Part shown: positions 10,132-20,617 of the stretch, in pieces
Position numbering within the stretch: the first letter of the stretch is position 1
How the letters are laid out: every line of letters begins with the position of its first letter
Origin: Ferriphaselus sp. R-1
Lineage (GTDB): Bacteria; Pseudomonadota; Gammaproteobacteria; Burkholderiales; Gallionellaceae
NCBI RefSeq assembly: GCF_000746095.1
Contig: NZ_JQKP01000002.1
Coordinates: forward strand, 248,001-312,000
Length of the DNA: 64,000 bases
Direction of reading: 5' to 3'
Translations under genes and position numbers: made by a program
The notes under the pieces: model-generated
What the model saw: only the letters and a program-made list of their open reading frames with translations
Told to the model about the DNA's origin: nothing
Databases searched by the model: none

Positions 10132-10163
10132 AAAAAAGGCGCAGCACGAATTCGCGCTGCGCC
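10132..10163 (-). terminator. Intrinsic terminator between glycine riboswitch and gcvT
   Basis: On the minus strand, GGCGCAGCGCGAA pairs with TTCGTGCTGCGCC (one G-U) and is followed at once by six U (10137-10132). It lies after the second aptamer and 19 bases before the gcvT start. Its first G residues coincide with the 3' end of the aptamer, so ligand-dependent folding could compete with it. This is a classic expression-platform layout for transcriptional control; glycine switches upstream of gcv genes are usually activated by glycine. Confidence 0.8.
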
Positions 10164-10425
10164 CCATCTGTCCTTGGTACCTGAGAGATTTCGGCTGCTG
10201 CCGGGTGCCCCTTCGGTGGTCTACTTTTAGTTGGGGGACGTAAGACGTAAGTTGTTAGTTAAAGGCAAAACCGCGCAGCGGACAAAGCCAACTAAAAACT
10301 TACGTCTTACGTCTCACGTCTAAACTGACACTCTCCAGATTTGCCTGTACCAATAGTCCTTGGGCCTGAGCGGTTACGGGTGTTACGCCTTCGGCGGTGC
10401 TTGTCAGCACACTCTCCCATCGGTC
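10161..10425 (-). promoter_or_regulatory. Tandem (two-aptamer) glycine riboswitch controlling gcvTHP
   Basis: Both aptamers are readable on the minus strand. Aptamer 1 (10425-10349) has GGGAGAG (10418-10412), CGCCGAAGGCG (10397-10387), CGCTCAGGC and AAGGACTATT. Aptamer 2 (10345-10161) has CTGGAGAG, CACCGAAGGGG (10218-10208), ATCTCTCAGG (10189-10180) and AAGGACAGAT. These are the glycine riboswitch consensus blocks. In aptamer 1 the segment between GAGAG and the CCGAAGG block is 14 nt; in aptamer 2 it is 112 nt because an inverted repeat lies within the P3a arm. The short base of that arm (GTC and TTTAG pairing with CTAAA and GAC) is still present. Cooperative glycine sensing is the known role of this class. 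Confidence 0.93.
10237..10321. repeat. Heptamer inverted repeat located inside the riboswitch P3a arm
   Basis: Left arm 10237-10260 is GACGTAAGACGTAAGTTG plus TTAGTT. Right arm 10290-10321 is AACTAAAAACT, TACGTCT, TACGTCT, CACGTCT. Inside, GGC/GCC and CCGC-gca-GCGG continue the hairpin, so the element folds on itself along nearly its whole length. The heptamer AGACGTA and the inner AGTTGT/AGTTTT are shared with the repeat at 8982-9032. The two copies bracket gcvT. Confidence 0.85.
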
Positions 10426-10440
10426 TTAACGGCAGGCGCG

Positions 10441-10469
10441 ACTATACCGTAAGCACCATACCTCGGCAA
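10441..10469 (-). promoter_or_regulatory. Predicted sigma-70 promoter of the gcv operon
   Basis: On the minus strand, TTGCCG (10469-10464) and TATAGT (10446-10441) are separated by exactly 17 bases. Initiation about seven bases downstream would put the first aptamer within roughly ten bases of the RNA 5' end, which is what a riboswitch leader should look like. Confidence 0.65.
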
Positions 10470-10525
10470 CTTGCCGCCAATACAGAGAAATCTGTGAGCC
10501 CATAGCTAGGGTTAGTTGGGCCAAC

Positions 10526-10531
10526 TATAAT
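10526..10531 (+). promoter_or_regulatory. Candidate -10 box for the D,D-carboxypeptidase gene
   Basis: A perfect TATAAT lies 29 bases before the ATG at 10560. No convincing -35 hexamer is seen 17 bases upstream, so this is a weak or activator-dependent candidate. The 10426-10559 interval therefore seems to carry back-to-back promoters for the gcv operon and this gene. Confidence 0.4.
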
Positions 10532-10559
10532 CCACCGCCTGAGATTTCGGAGTTTTTAG

Positions 10560-11732
10560 ATGATGAATGCTTTCGCGCTTGTGATGTCTTTCCTCCTTTT
10601 TTGTGCGCTATCCATGACTAGCCTGGTCACGCTCGCTCAACCACAAAACTTACCTTTGATGGCATCTGGGGCTCCTGTTTTGGAGGCCCGAGCCTATTTG
10701 CTCTACGACTTCACTAGCAATCAAGTATTGGTTAATCACAATGGCACCGAACGACTAGAGCCCGCATCTCTGACCAAGTTAATGACCGCTTACCTCACCT
10801 TCTCTTCGATCAGACAAAAATCCTTGGCACTGGATAAATCCATCGTACCCACGGCTACCGCAATCACACCACAAGGAGAAGAGTCGCGCATGTTTCTGGA
10901 GGTTACCAAGCCCGTGACCGTTGCTGAGTTGTTGCGGGGATTGATCATCCAATCTGGTAATGATGCGGCTAGGGTACTGGCTGAAACCATTTCCGGGAGT
11001 GAGGTCGCTTTTGCCGCACGAATGAATCAGGAAGCACAGCGACTAGGCATGAAGAACACCCATTTTGTCAACGCTACTGGGCTGCCGTCAGCGCAACACT
11101 ATTCATCAGCTAATGATCTGGCAATTCTGGCGGCTGCCATCGTGCGCGACTTTCCAGAGCACTATCCAATTTATGGCGAGCGCAGCTACTTCTATAACAA
11201 TATCAACCAGTTCAATAGAAATCGCTTGCTGTGGATGGATCCCTTTGTGGATGGGATGAAAACCGGACATACGGACATGGCTGGATTTTGTCTGGTTTCT
11301 TCAGCCAAGCGTGACAATCGGCGCTTGATCGCTGTAGTGCTTGGCACAGACTCCGATAGTGCGAGAGCTATTGAAAGCCAGAAGCTGCTTAACTATGGTT
11401 TCCAGAGCTTTGAGACTGTGCGGTTGTTCAAGAAGAATCAAATTATCAGTCATCTACGCGTTTGGAAAGGCACTGAAAAGTATCTGGATATTTCCTTTCA
11501 GCAAGACCTGACAGTAACAATTCCTAGGGGATTGCAGCCCAATCTACGCGCCAGGGTAGAAATTCTTCAGCCACTCATGGCACCGGTGAGTGCCGATCAG
11601 CGCATTGGTACACTAAAACTCTATCTTTCTGATAAGCCGTATCTTGATTACCCGTTGATTGCGCATAGAAACATACCGCTCGCCAATGTCTTCTCGCGCG
11701 GGTGGGACACGATACAGCTCCTTTTCTACTAA
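10560..11732 (+). CDS. D-alanyl-D-alanine carboxypeptidase (PBP5/6 type, S11 family)
   Basis: The 390-residue precursor has a signal peptide (about residues 1-27, ending near TLAQ). The active-site triad motifs are SLTK (S70, K73), SGN (132-134) and KTG (234-236). The enzyme trims the terminal D-Ala of peptidoglycan stem peptides at the outer face of the inner membrane. A C-terminal beta domain follows the catalytic domain, as in PBP5. It is followed after 7 bp by a D-amino acid transaminase, so the pair connects D-Ala release with D-Ala interconversion. Base composition is noticeably lower in G+C than the genes to its left. The symbol dacA/dacC is not assigned because the paralogue cannot be told apart. 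Confidence 0.92.
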   Translation: MMNAFALVMSFLLFCALSMTSLVTLAQPQNLPLMASGAPVLEARAYLLYDFTSNQVLVNHNGTERLEPASLTKLMTAYLTFSSIRQKSLALDKSIVPTATAITPQGEESRMFLEVTKPVTVAELLRGLIIQSGNDAARVLAETISGSEVAFAARMNQEAQRLGMKNTHFVNATGLPSAQHYSSANDLAILAAAIVRDFPEHYPIYGERSYFYNNINQFNRNRLLWMDPFVDGMKTGHTDMAGFCLVSSAKRDNRRLIAVVLGTDSDSARAIESQKLLNYGFQSFETVRLFKKNQIISHLRVWKGTEKYLDISFQQDLTVTIPRGLQPNLRARVEILQPLMAPVSADQRIGTLKLYLSDKPYLDYPLIAHRNIPLANVFSRGWDTIQLLFY

Positions 11733-11739
11733 AGTCACC

Positions 11740-12603
11740 ATGATCATTTACCTGAATGGACACTTCATGCCAATTGAGCATGCGCAGATATCCGTATTGG
11801 ATCGAGGCTTTATTTTTGGCGATGGTGTATACGAGGTCATCCCCGTATATTCCCGACATGCTTTTCGTTTGCAGGAGCACTTGGAGCGACTACAACACAG
11901 CCTAGACGGAGTTCGTATACCTAACCCGTACACAAATAATGCTTGGATTTCTATCTTGCAGGAATTGATCAAGAGGAATAGCCCTGACGATCAATCACTG
12001 TATATCCACATCACTCGCGGCATTGCGCAACGCGACCTCGCTTTTCCGGATTCATCGGTATCGCCAACGGTGTTCCTGATGAGTTGTCCCCTCACCTCGC
12101 CCTCACAAGAGCTCCTGAAGATAGGCGCGCATGCCATAACTGCAATTGATAATCGATGGTTACGCTGTGATATCAAAAGCATCTCACTTCTACCAAATGT
12201 TCTGTTACGTCAGCTGGCTGCTGATGCAGACCGTACAGAGACCCTCCTGTTTCGTGAAGATACTTTCTTGACCGAAGGAACTGCCAGCAACATTTTCATG
12301 GTGAAGAACGATGTTTTACTGGCCCCGCCTAAAGATCACTTGATGTTGCCAGGTATTACCTATGATGTGGTTCTTGAGCTTGCAAGGTCTCAAAACATCC
12401 CTTATCAGATTCGTCGAATCCGGAAGGATGAAGTTTTTTCTGCCGATGAGCTCCTGATGTGCTCATCTACCAAAGAAGTGATACCGATTACAAAGCTCGA
12501 TAACCAAACCATTGGCAATGGATTTCCGGGGCCGGTTGTTAACAAGTTACGCCTTTTATATCAATCATATAAGAATGAAACGATGCGCTCTTCTGAGTGT
12601 TAG
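11740..12603 (+). CDS. dat: D-amino acid aminotransferase (class IV, D-alanine transaminase)
   Basis: The 287-residue protein starts MIIYLNGHFMP and has ISVLDRGFIFGDGVYEV, the class IV aminotransferase beginning. The PLP lysine is K146 in RCDIKSISLLPN, and TEGTASNIFMV is the phosphate-binding region. It interconverts D-alanine and D-glutamate with their keto acids. The ATG at 11740 follows the carboxypeptidase stop by 7 bp. Branched-chain aminotransferase or 4-amino-4-deoxychorismate lyase are the alternatives within the fold. The RGFIFGDGVYEV pattern and the neighbouring D,D-carboxypeptidase favour Dat. Confidence 0.85.
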   Translation: MIIYLNGHFMPIEHAQISVLDRGFIFGDGVYEVIPVYSRHAFRLQEHLERLQHSLDGVRIPNPYTNNAWISILQELIKRNSPDDQSLYIHITRGIAQRDLAFPDSSVSPTVFLMSCPLTSPSQELLKIGAHAITAIDNRWLRCDIKSISLLPNVLLRQLAADADRTETLLFREDTFLTEGTASNIFMVKNDVLLAPPKDHLMLPGITYDVVLELARSQNIPYQIRRIRKDEVFSADELLMCSSTKEVIPITKLDNQTIGNGFPGPVVNKLRLLYQSYKNETMRSSEC

Positions 12604-12709
12604 CCTCCTGACTTTTCACCCCTATAAAAAGTGAAGGCCACCAGGTCAAATTTTCGTGCAATTCAACACGCTAGCCGCTTTGGTTGAAATCGGAGGTTAG
12701 GCAATCAAG

Positions 12710-12742
12710 AAAAAAGCCACTCTTTATTACAGTGGCTTTTTT
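12710..12742. terminator. Bidirectional intrinsic terminator between dat and gyrB
   Basis: AAAAAAGCCACT pairs with AGTGGCTTTTTT around a 9-base loop, giving A/T tails on both sides. It lies in the convergent gap between dat (plus) and gyrB (minus) and would stop both transcripts. Confidence 0.9.
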
Positions 12743-12794
12743 ATTTGGTAGAAAATTTTCACCTTTTTAGAAAAAGGCTCAACTGACTCTTTTA

Positions 12795-15206
<2,412 letters not shown>

Positions 15207-16313
15207 TTAAATTCTCATCGGCATTACAACATAACGAAAGTCTGTGCGATCTGGAATCGATATCAAGACACTACTATTTGCCCCCCCAAATGATATTTGG
15301 ACGACATCTGAATTGATGTTATTCAATCCATCAAACAAATAATTCACGTTGAAGCCTATATCCAATGCTTCTTCTTGATAATCCGTCGCAATATCCTCTT
15401 GTGCTTCTTCTTGCTCACTGTTGTTACTGATAATCCGCAGATTCTTTTCAGTCAAAATAAAGCGAATCCCATGGAATTTTTCATTGGATAGGATAGATAC
15501 ACGCGCCAAACTAGATAGCAGCATTTTCCGATCCAGAAGCAAATGATTCTTATATTCTGGTATTACACGTCTGTAATCTGGGAATTTTCCATCTATCACT
15601 TTGGACTGAAAGGATATTTCGGAGAACTCAGCAGAAATATGATTCTCTGAAATATTTAGCAGAATTTCCGCTTCAGAATCATCTAAAAGACGAAGTAGTT
15701 CGTTTATTGCCTTTCTAGGGATGATAACTTCACATCTATGATGGGGGCTGTCTAAAGTTGCACTAGCATATGCAAGACGATGGCCATCTGTTGCTACAAG
15801 GGTCAGGGTGCATTCGTTTACCGAGAATAAGACCCCGTTAAGATAGTATCGAATATCTTGCTGTGCCATTGAGTATTTCACTTGGCCTAACAGTCTTTTT
15901 AACAGTTTCTGAGGTAGGGCAACACAGACCTTTTTATCTTCGACTCGTTTTATAAGCGGAAAATCTTGAGCTGGTAAAGTTTGAAGGTTGAATTTACTAC
16001 TACCAGATCTAACTTGTAATTTGCTTTCAACCAAGTCCAGCAAAATATCTTTTTCTTCAGGTAGCTTTGTAAGGATGTCCAGTAACTTCCTTGCCCCAAG
16101 GGTAATTGCATAATCACCTTGTGAGGGAAGACCTCCTGATAGTTGTGTGGATATCTGAATGTCCAAATCTGTAGAGGTCATTCTTACATAATCATTGATT
16201 TTTTCTATCAACACATTAGATAGTATAGGGAGTGACTGTTTTCGCTCGACAATGCCAATTACTGTTTGAAGTGGATTTAGCAAGACATCTTTGCTTAAAG
16301 TATCAATAAGCAT
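15207..16313 (-). CDS. dnaN: DNA polymerase III beta subunit (sliding clamp)
   Basis: The 368-residue protein has the three-domain clamp pattern. The N-terminal stretch includes LNPLQTVIGIVERKQSLPILSN, and the C terminus ends in the family signature VMPMRI. It holds polymerase III on DNA as a dimeric ring. Composition is strikingly AT-rich here (19 G+C in the 60 bases 15301-15360). It follows dnaA after a 184 bp AT-rich spacer. Confidence 0.97.
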   Translation of the reverse strand: MLIDTLSKDVLLNPLQTVIGIVERKQSLPILSNVLIEKINDYVRMTSTDLDIQISTQLSGGLPSQGDYAITLGARKLLDILTKLPEEKDILLDLVESKLQVRSGSSKFNLQTLPAQDFPLIKRVEDKKVCVALPQKLLKRLLGQVKYSMAQQDIRYYLNGVLFSVNECTLTLVATDGHRLAYASATLDSPHHRCEVIIPRKAINELLRLLDDSEAEILLNISENHISAEFSEISFQSKVIDGKFPDYRRVIPEYKNHLLLDRKMLLSSLARVSILSNEKFHGIRFILTEKNLRIISNNSEQEEAQEDIATDYQEEALDIGFNVNYLFDGLNNINSDVVQISFGGANSSVLISIPDRTDFRYVVMPMRI

Positions 16314-16497
16314 TTAAATTCCTTAATCTTTATAAATAAGTAAGGTTGGATTCTGTGGAATATTAAAAAATATATTTAATATTCAATTAAATATGAGCAT
16401 TAAAAAGTGTCAACTTTCGTACAATAAACGGCTTCAGAAAATGTGAATAATTTTTCATAACTCAAAAATAACACCTTTATCCACAAATAATTAACTG
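16314..16497. other. AT-rich dnaA-dnaN spacer, candidate origin (DUE) region
   Basis: The 184 bp spacer is extremely AT-rich; 16321-16380 has 12 G+C in 60. It holds one perfect DnaA box (16477-16485) and a one-mismatch box on the other strand, TGTGAATAA (16442-16450), plus runs such as TATTAAAAAATATATTTAAT that could unwind easily. Bipartite or dnaA-proximal origins are known in bacteria. Whether initiation occurs here, upstream of dnaA, or uses both sites is undecided from sequence alone. Confidence 0.5.
16477..16485 (+). promoter_or_regulatory. Consensus DnaA box downstream of dnaA
   Basis: TTATCCACA, a perfect match to the DnaA box consensus, 12 bases beyond the dnaA stop. It may belong to the origin or to control of dnaN. 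Confidence 0.75.
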
Positions 16498-17856
16498 TCA
16501 GTTCCTCAAACTTTGGCTCAACGTAGCGTATTCAGAGTTCGTTGTGGAGTTACCCCGCTTTAATACCTCAATAGTACGGCAAGCATATAAAACGGTTGAG
16601 TGATCTCTATCCCCGAATGCAGCGCCTATCTCAGGGAGACTAAATTGAGTCAACTCTCGTGCAAGAAGCATTGCCATTTGGCGGGGACGAGTGATGTTCC
16701 GAGTTCTTTTTTTCGATAACAAATCAGAAACCTTGATCCGATAAAAATCAGCAACGGTTTTCTGGATGTTTTCTATGGATACTTGTTTGTTTTGAGAGGC
16801 AAGTAAGTCTTTTAAAGCCTCTTTTGCAACTTCGACAGAAATCGGGCGTTTATGAAATCGAGAAAACGCATCTATTCGTTTTAAGGCACCCTCAAGTTCA
16901 CGCACATTTGAGCGCACATGTTTTGCAATGAAGAATGCAACATCCTCACCCAACGGGATCTTTGCCTGTATAGCTTTGTTCAACAAGATAGCTGCCCTCA
17001 TTTCAAAGTTGGGTGGGTCGACGGCCACCGTCAACCCCCAGCTAAATCTGGAAATTAGCCTGGCTTCTATTCCATTGATATCCTTTGGGAAGGTGTCGCA
17101 TGTTATCACTACCTGTTTATGAGCCTCTGTCAGGGTATTGAGTGTGTAGAAAAACTCTTGCTGAGTACCTGCCTTATCGGCGATAAACTGTATATCGTCA
17201 ATCAACAAAAGATCCAACGAGTTGAAGAACTGCTTGAATTCGTCAAAACGTTTGGTTTGTACGGCCCGAACCCAACTTGAAACATAGTCTGTAGCATGGA
17301 TATAACAAACTTTAGCCTTTGGAGAATTTGCTTTTATCTGATTTCCAATCGCTTGCAAGAGATGGGTCTTGCCTAATCCTACTCCACCATAGATAAACAG
17401 TGGGTTGTACACGTTTCCTGGAGTATCTGAGACCTGTATCGCTGCAGCATGAGCAAGTTGATTTGCTTTTCCTGTCACGAAATGATCAAAATTTAGGGAT
17501 GCTTTTAGAGTGCCGGACTCTTTATGGTGTTTAGCGTTCCTTTCCTCCCCATTGAAAGGTGCATCTGAACTGGGGGTTAAAGCGGCAATTGGCTGGGAGA
17601 GGATAGCCCCAGATTTTTTTTCGATTTTGAGCTCTATAGTAGGAGCAAAAGCAAGCAACGACTCTGCTTGTTGGGAAATGACCGGCAAGAACCGATCTTG
17701 AATAAGCTTCAATGCGAAGGAGTTTGGTGCGGTGAGCACAATATGGCTGCCACTGATGTTAAATATCAATGGTTTAATCCATGTTTCGAATTGTTGTGGT
17801 GGCAAGCTTCTCTGGAAATAATCCAAGCACGAAGCCCACACAGGGTGGTCTGACAT
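16498..17856 (-). CDS. dnaA: Chromosomal replication initiator protein DnaA
   Basis: The 452-residue AAA+ initiator binds DnaA boxes and opens the origin. Domain I is residues 1-80 (VWASCLDYFQRSLPPQQFETW), a short linker follows, and Walker A is GGVGLGKTH (157-165). Walker B is LLLIDDIQF (about 216-224). The C-terminal DNA-binding signature is around PEIGAAFGDRDHSTVLYACR. Upstream, instead of rpmH-rnpA, lies a small lipoprotein gene and ychF on the same strand. A perfect DnaA box 63 bases before the start suggests autoregulation. Confidence 0.98.
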   Translation of the reverse strand: MSDHPVWASCLDYFQRSLPPQQFETWIKPLIFNISGSHIVLTAPNSFALKLIQDRFLPVISQQAESLLAFAPTIELKIEKKSGAILSQPIAALTPSSDAPFNGEERNAKHHKESGTLKASLNFDHFVTGKANQLAHAAAIQVSDTPGNVYNPLFIYGGVGLGKTHLLQAIGNQIKANSPKAKVCYIHATDYVSSWVRAVQTKRFDEFKQFFNSLDLLLIDDIQFIADKAGTQQEFFYTLNTLTEAHKQVVITCDTFPKDINGIEARLISRFSWGLTVAVDPPNFEMRAAILLNKAIQAKIPLGEDVAFFIAKHVRSNVRELEGALKRIDAFSRFHKRPISVEVAKEALKDLLASQNKQVSIENIQKTVADFYRIKVSDLLSKKRTRNITRPRQMAMLLARELTQFSLPEIGAAFGDRDHSTVLYACRTIEVLKRGNSTTNSEYATLSQSLRN

Positions 17857-17918
17857 ATCAGCCTTACAATAGAAAACGCTACTTAAATTTACACAGATTC
17901 TACTTGCTGAACGGAAAG

Positions 17919-17927
17919 TTATCCACA
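17919..17927 (+). promoter_or_regulatory. Consensus DnaA box upstream of dnaA
   Basis: A perfect TTATCCACA lies in the 131 bp between dnaA and the lipoprotein gene. This is the usual place for DnaA autoregulation and, in many Proteobacteria, for oriC. Only one perfect box is visible here, fewer than a typical multi-box oriC. Confidence 0.75.
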
Positions 17928-17987
17928 GCTAAGGAGGTAAATAAATCACCCGAACTACTCACTTGAAACAAGGAATATCAAATACCG

Positions 17988-18326
17988 CTAATCCAAGCTG
18001 TTTTCATAGAAAACATAGCTTGTCGAATAATCGCTGAACTCGAAATAGACCTTCTTCTCGCCGTCGTCAGCCTTGAAATTGAAGTTCTCATCCACCACGC
18101 CGTATCCATAACGGTAAGGGCGCGGCTTGCCGTCGTCGGTACCTTGTGCTGTGCTGAGTTTGTCGATCTTGATGAAGCGCTTGACCAGCTTGTCGCCCGC
18201 ATAGATATCCAGCACTCCGTCAGTGCCGGTCCAGTTCTGGATGCTACGGCTAATCTCGTTCTGCTTTTCCTGAGTGCAGGCGGTGAGCGCCACCGACAAC
18301 ACCATGAGGCTCACCACACTCTTCAT
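17988..18326 (-). CDS. Small hypothetical lipoprotein
   Basis: The 112-residue product starts MKSVVSLMVLSVALTACTQ, a lipoprotein signal peptide with lipobox LTAC (cysteine 17). The mature part has GVLDIYAGDKLVKRFIKIDK and PYRYGYGVVDENFNF, a beta-rich pattern, and ends in YVFYENSLD. I do not recognise a named family. It lies 15 bp downstream of ychF on the same strand and is probably co-transcribed with it. It marks the point where base composition returns to the GC-rich level. Confidence 0.7.
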   Translation of the reverse strand: MKSVVSLMVLSVALTACTQEKQNEISRSIQNWTGTDGVLDIYAGDKLVKRFIKIDKLSTAQGTDDGKPRPYRYGYGVVDENFNFKADDGEKKVYFEFSDYSTSYVFYENSLD

Positions 18327-18341
18327 ATCGCTGCGCTCCGA

Positions 18342-19433
18342 TTAGACGTTGAACAGGAAATTCATGACATCTCCATCCTGCACGACGTACTCTTTGCCCT
18401 CGACTCGCATCTTGCCTTTTTCCTTGGCACCCGCCTCACCACCGCAGGCGATGAAGTCGGCGTAGGAGATAGTCTGGGCACGGATGAAGCCACGCTCGAA
18501 ATCAGTGTGGATGACCCCGGCGGCTTGCGGGGCGGTATCGCCCTTGTGGATGGTCCAAGCGCGCACTTCTTTTACACCAGCAGTGAAATAGGTCTGCAGA
18601 CCGAGCAGTTCGTAGCCGGTGCGGATAAGGCGGTTCAGGCCAGGCTCGTCCAGGCCCAGATCGGCGAGGAATTCACGCTTGTCGGCATCGTCGAGATCGG
18701 CCAGCTCGGCTTCGATCTTGGCACACAGCGCAACCACCGGAGCACCTTCCTTGGCGGCATATTCACGCAGACGATCGAGGTAGGGATTGTTTTCGAAGCC
18801 GTCTTCCAGCACGTTGCCAACATACATCGCTGGTTTGATGGTGAGCAGGCACAGCGGCTTGATGAGCAGTTTTTCGTCGTTGGACAGGCCGAAAGTTCGC
18901 GCAGGTTGGCCTTCATTCAAGTGCGGCAGCAGTTTCTCCAGCACGGCGATGAGCTTCTGCGCATCCTTGTCGCCCGACTTGGCCTTCTTGCCATCGCGCT
19001 GGATGGCTTTCTCTACGGTGGCCATGTCGGCCAGCGCCAGTTCGGTGAGGATGACTTCTATGTCCGCCATCGGATCGACCTTGCCGGCGACGTGCACCAC
19101 GTTCTCATCCTCGAAGCAGCGTACAACGTTGACGATGGCATCGGTCTCGCGGATGTTGGCGAGGAACTGGTTGCCGAGGCCCTCGCCCTTGGATGCACCC
19201 GCCACCAGACCGGCGATATCCACGAACTCGACAATGGCGGGCTGCATGCGCTGCGGTTTCACGATCTTGGCCAGTTCATCCATGCGCGGATCGGGCACTT
19301 CAACGATGCCGACGTTGGGCTCGATGGTGCAGAAGGGATAGTTTTCGGCGGCGATGCCTGCCTTGGTCAACGCATTGAACATGGTGGACTTGCCGACGTT
19401 AGGCAAACCGACGATACCGCATTTCAAACTCAT
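18342..19433 (-). CDS. ychF: Redox-regulated ATPase YchF (Obg-family)
   Basis: The 363-residue protein matches the family length. The P-loop is [18 protein letters not shown]3 is [20 protein letters not shown], and the [18 protein letters not shown] segment is diagnostic of YchF. The C-terminal TGS-like domain contains [23 protein letters not shown]. YchF hydrolyses ATP rather than GTP, binds ribosomes and is linked to oxidative-stress responses. The ATG at 19433 has AAGGAA just upstream. In many Proteobacteria it follows pth; here pth is not adjacent. Confidence 0.95.
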   Translation of the reverse strand: MSLKCGIVGLPNVGKSTMFNALTKAGIAAENYPFCTIEPNVGIVEVPDPRMDELAKIVKPQRMQPAIVEFVDIAGLVAGASKGEGLGNQFLANIRETDAIVNVVRCFEDENVVHVAGKVDPMADIEVILTELALADMATVEKAIQRDGKKAKSGDKDAQKLIAVLEKLLPHLNEGQPARTFGLSNDEKLLIKPLCLLTIKPAMYVGNVLEDGFENNPYLDRLREYAAKEGAPVVALCAKIEAELADLDDADKREFLADLGLDEPGLNRLIRTGYELLGLQTYFTAGVKEVRAWTIHKGDTAPQAAGVIHTDFERGFIRAQTISYADFIACGGEAGAKEKGKMRVEGKEYVVQDGDVMNFLFNV

Positions 19434-19851
19434 AACATTCCTTGTATAACAATATGTTGCATGAACACCCGCAGGAGGAGAGATCACAACGACCTTACTT
19501 GGCGGGAGCATGGGGCAGATAGTAGAAGCGGGTAACGGTGGGGAACACACTGCGCCTGTCCCACCTAGCTCCAGAGACCGGCGAGATTGTATCACTCCCG
19601 GAATAGCCCCCACAAAGGCTAACGCCCGATGACAGAAGGATTTTTTCAGGACTCACGCACCGGCATGCGCAACCACACGCGCCTGCAGGAAGGGTGAATC
19701 TCAAGTGATGAACTGGTTGTTCAAGTAAAATCAGCGCACCCAAACCGGAAACTCGTTCCATGCGCAGCGTCATCGAACCCACCCCACGACACACACCACA
19801 CGCAAAGCGACCAGCAGCCTCGCCTGGCCGATGCCTCGGGAGTGCAGCCCG
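19434..19851. other. 418 bp intergenic region, no gene recognised
   Basis: This lies between the divergent ychF and exonuclease III genes. A TACAAT-like -10 for ychF is seen on the minus strand at 19591-19586. A 31-codon open frame (19760-19855) overlaps the exonuclease start by an ATGA arrangement, but its product is Pro/Arg-rich and looks like no known protein. I see no tRNA, terminator or repeat here. Confidence 0.5.
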
Positions 19852-20616
19852 ATGAAGATGGCGACCTGGAACGTGAACTCCCTCAAGGTGCGTCTGCCGC
19901 ACCTGCTCGACTGGTTGCAAGCGGCACAACCGGACGTGGTGTGTCTGCAGGAGACCAAGACCGAGGACAAGAACTTCCCCGCCACAGAACTGGAGCAGGC
20001 CGGCTATCGGGTCGTGTTCAGCGGACAGAAAACCTACAATGGCGTCGCCATCCTGGCGAAATCCGAGCCACTGGACGTGCAGATCGGCATCCCTGGTTTC
20101 GAGGACGAGCAGAGGCGCGTCATTGCTGCCACGGTGTGCGGTGTGCGCATCGTCTGCGTCTACGTCCCCAACGGACAGAGTGTGGATTCCGACAAGTACC
20201 AGTACAAGCTGCGCTGGCTGGAAGCCCTTACTCACTGGTTAAGCGACGAGCTGACTCGCTATCCCGAGTTGGCGCTGCTGGGCGACTACAACATCGCGCC
20301 GGATGACCGCGACCTGTACGACCCCGAGGGTTGGGCAGGCAACATCCTGGTGAGCGAACCCGAGCGCGCCGCCTTCTTCCGGTTGGAAGGGCTGGGGCTG
20401 AAGGACTGCTTCCGGCTATTCGAGCAGCCGGAGAAATCCTACTCTTGGTGGGATTACCGCATGATGGCCTTCCGCCGTAACATGGGCCTGCGCATCGACC
20501 ACATCCTGCTCTCCGCGCCGCTGGTTGCCCGTTGCACCGCTTGCAGCATAGACCGCGCGCCGCGCAAACTGGAGCGGCCCTCCGACCACACGCCAGTCAT
20601 CGCGGAGCTGGGCTGA
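19852..20616 (+). CDS. xth: Exodeoxyribonuclease III family AP endonuclease
   Basis: The 254-residue enzyme of the endonuclease/exonuclease/phosphatase superfamily has MKMATWNVNSLKVRLPHLLDWL, the metal-binding glutamate in DVVCLQETKTED, GDYNIAPDDRDLYD, WWDYR and the final SDHTPVIAEL with catalytic Asp-His. It repairs abasic sites and 3' blocked ends. I chose ATG at 19852, since family members begin with this strand; an ATG 21 bases upstream is less likely. The stop is followed by waaC after one base. Confidence 0.93.
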   Translation: MKMATWNVNSLKVRLPHLLDWLQAAQPDVVCLQETKTEDKNFPATELEQAGYRVVFSGQKTYNGVAILAKSEPLDVQIGIPGFEDEQRRVIAATVCGVRIVCVYVPNGQSVDSDKYQYKLRWLEALTHWLSDELTRYPELALLGDYNIAPDDRDLYDPEGWAGNILVSEPERAAFFRLEGLGLKDCFRLFEQPEKSYSWWDYRMMAFRRNMGLRIDHILLSAPLVARCTACSIDRAPRKLERPSDHTPVIAELG

Positions 20617-20617
20617 G

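Noticed and set aside
19760-19855. 31-codon open frame before exonuclease III
   Set aside because: It has an ATGA overlap with the next gene but a Pro/Arg-rich product, no ribosome site that I can see and no known counterpart.
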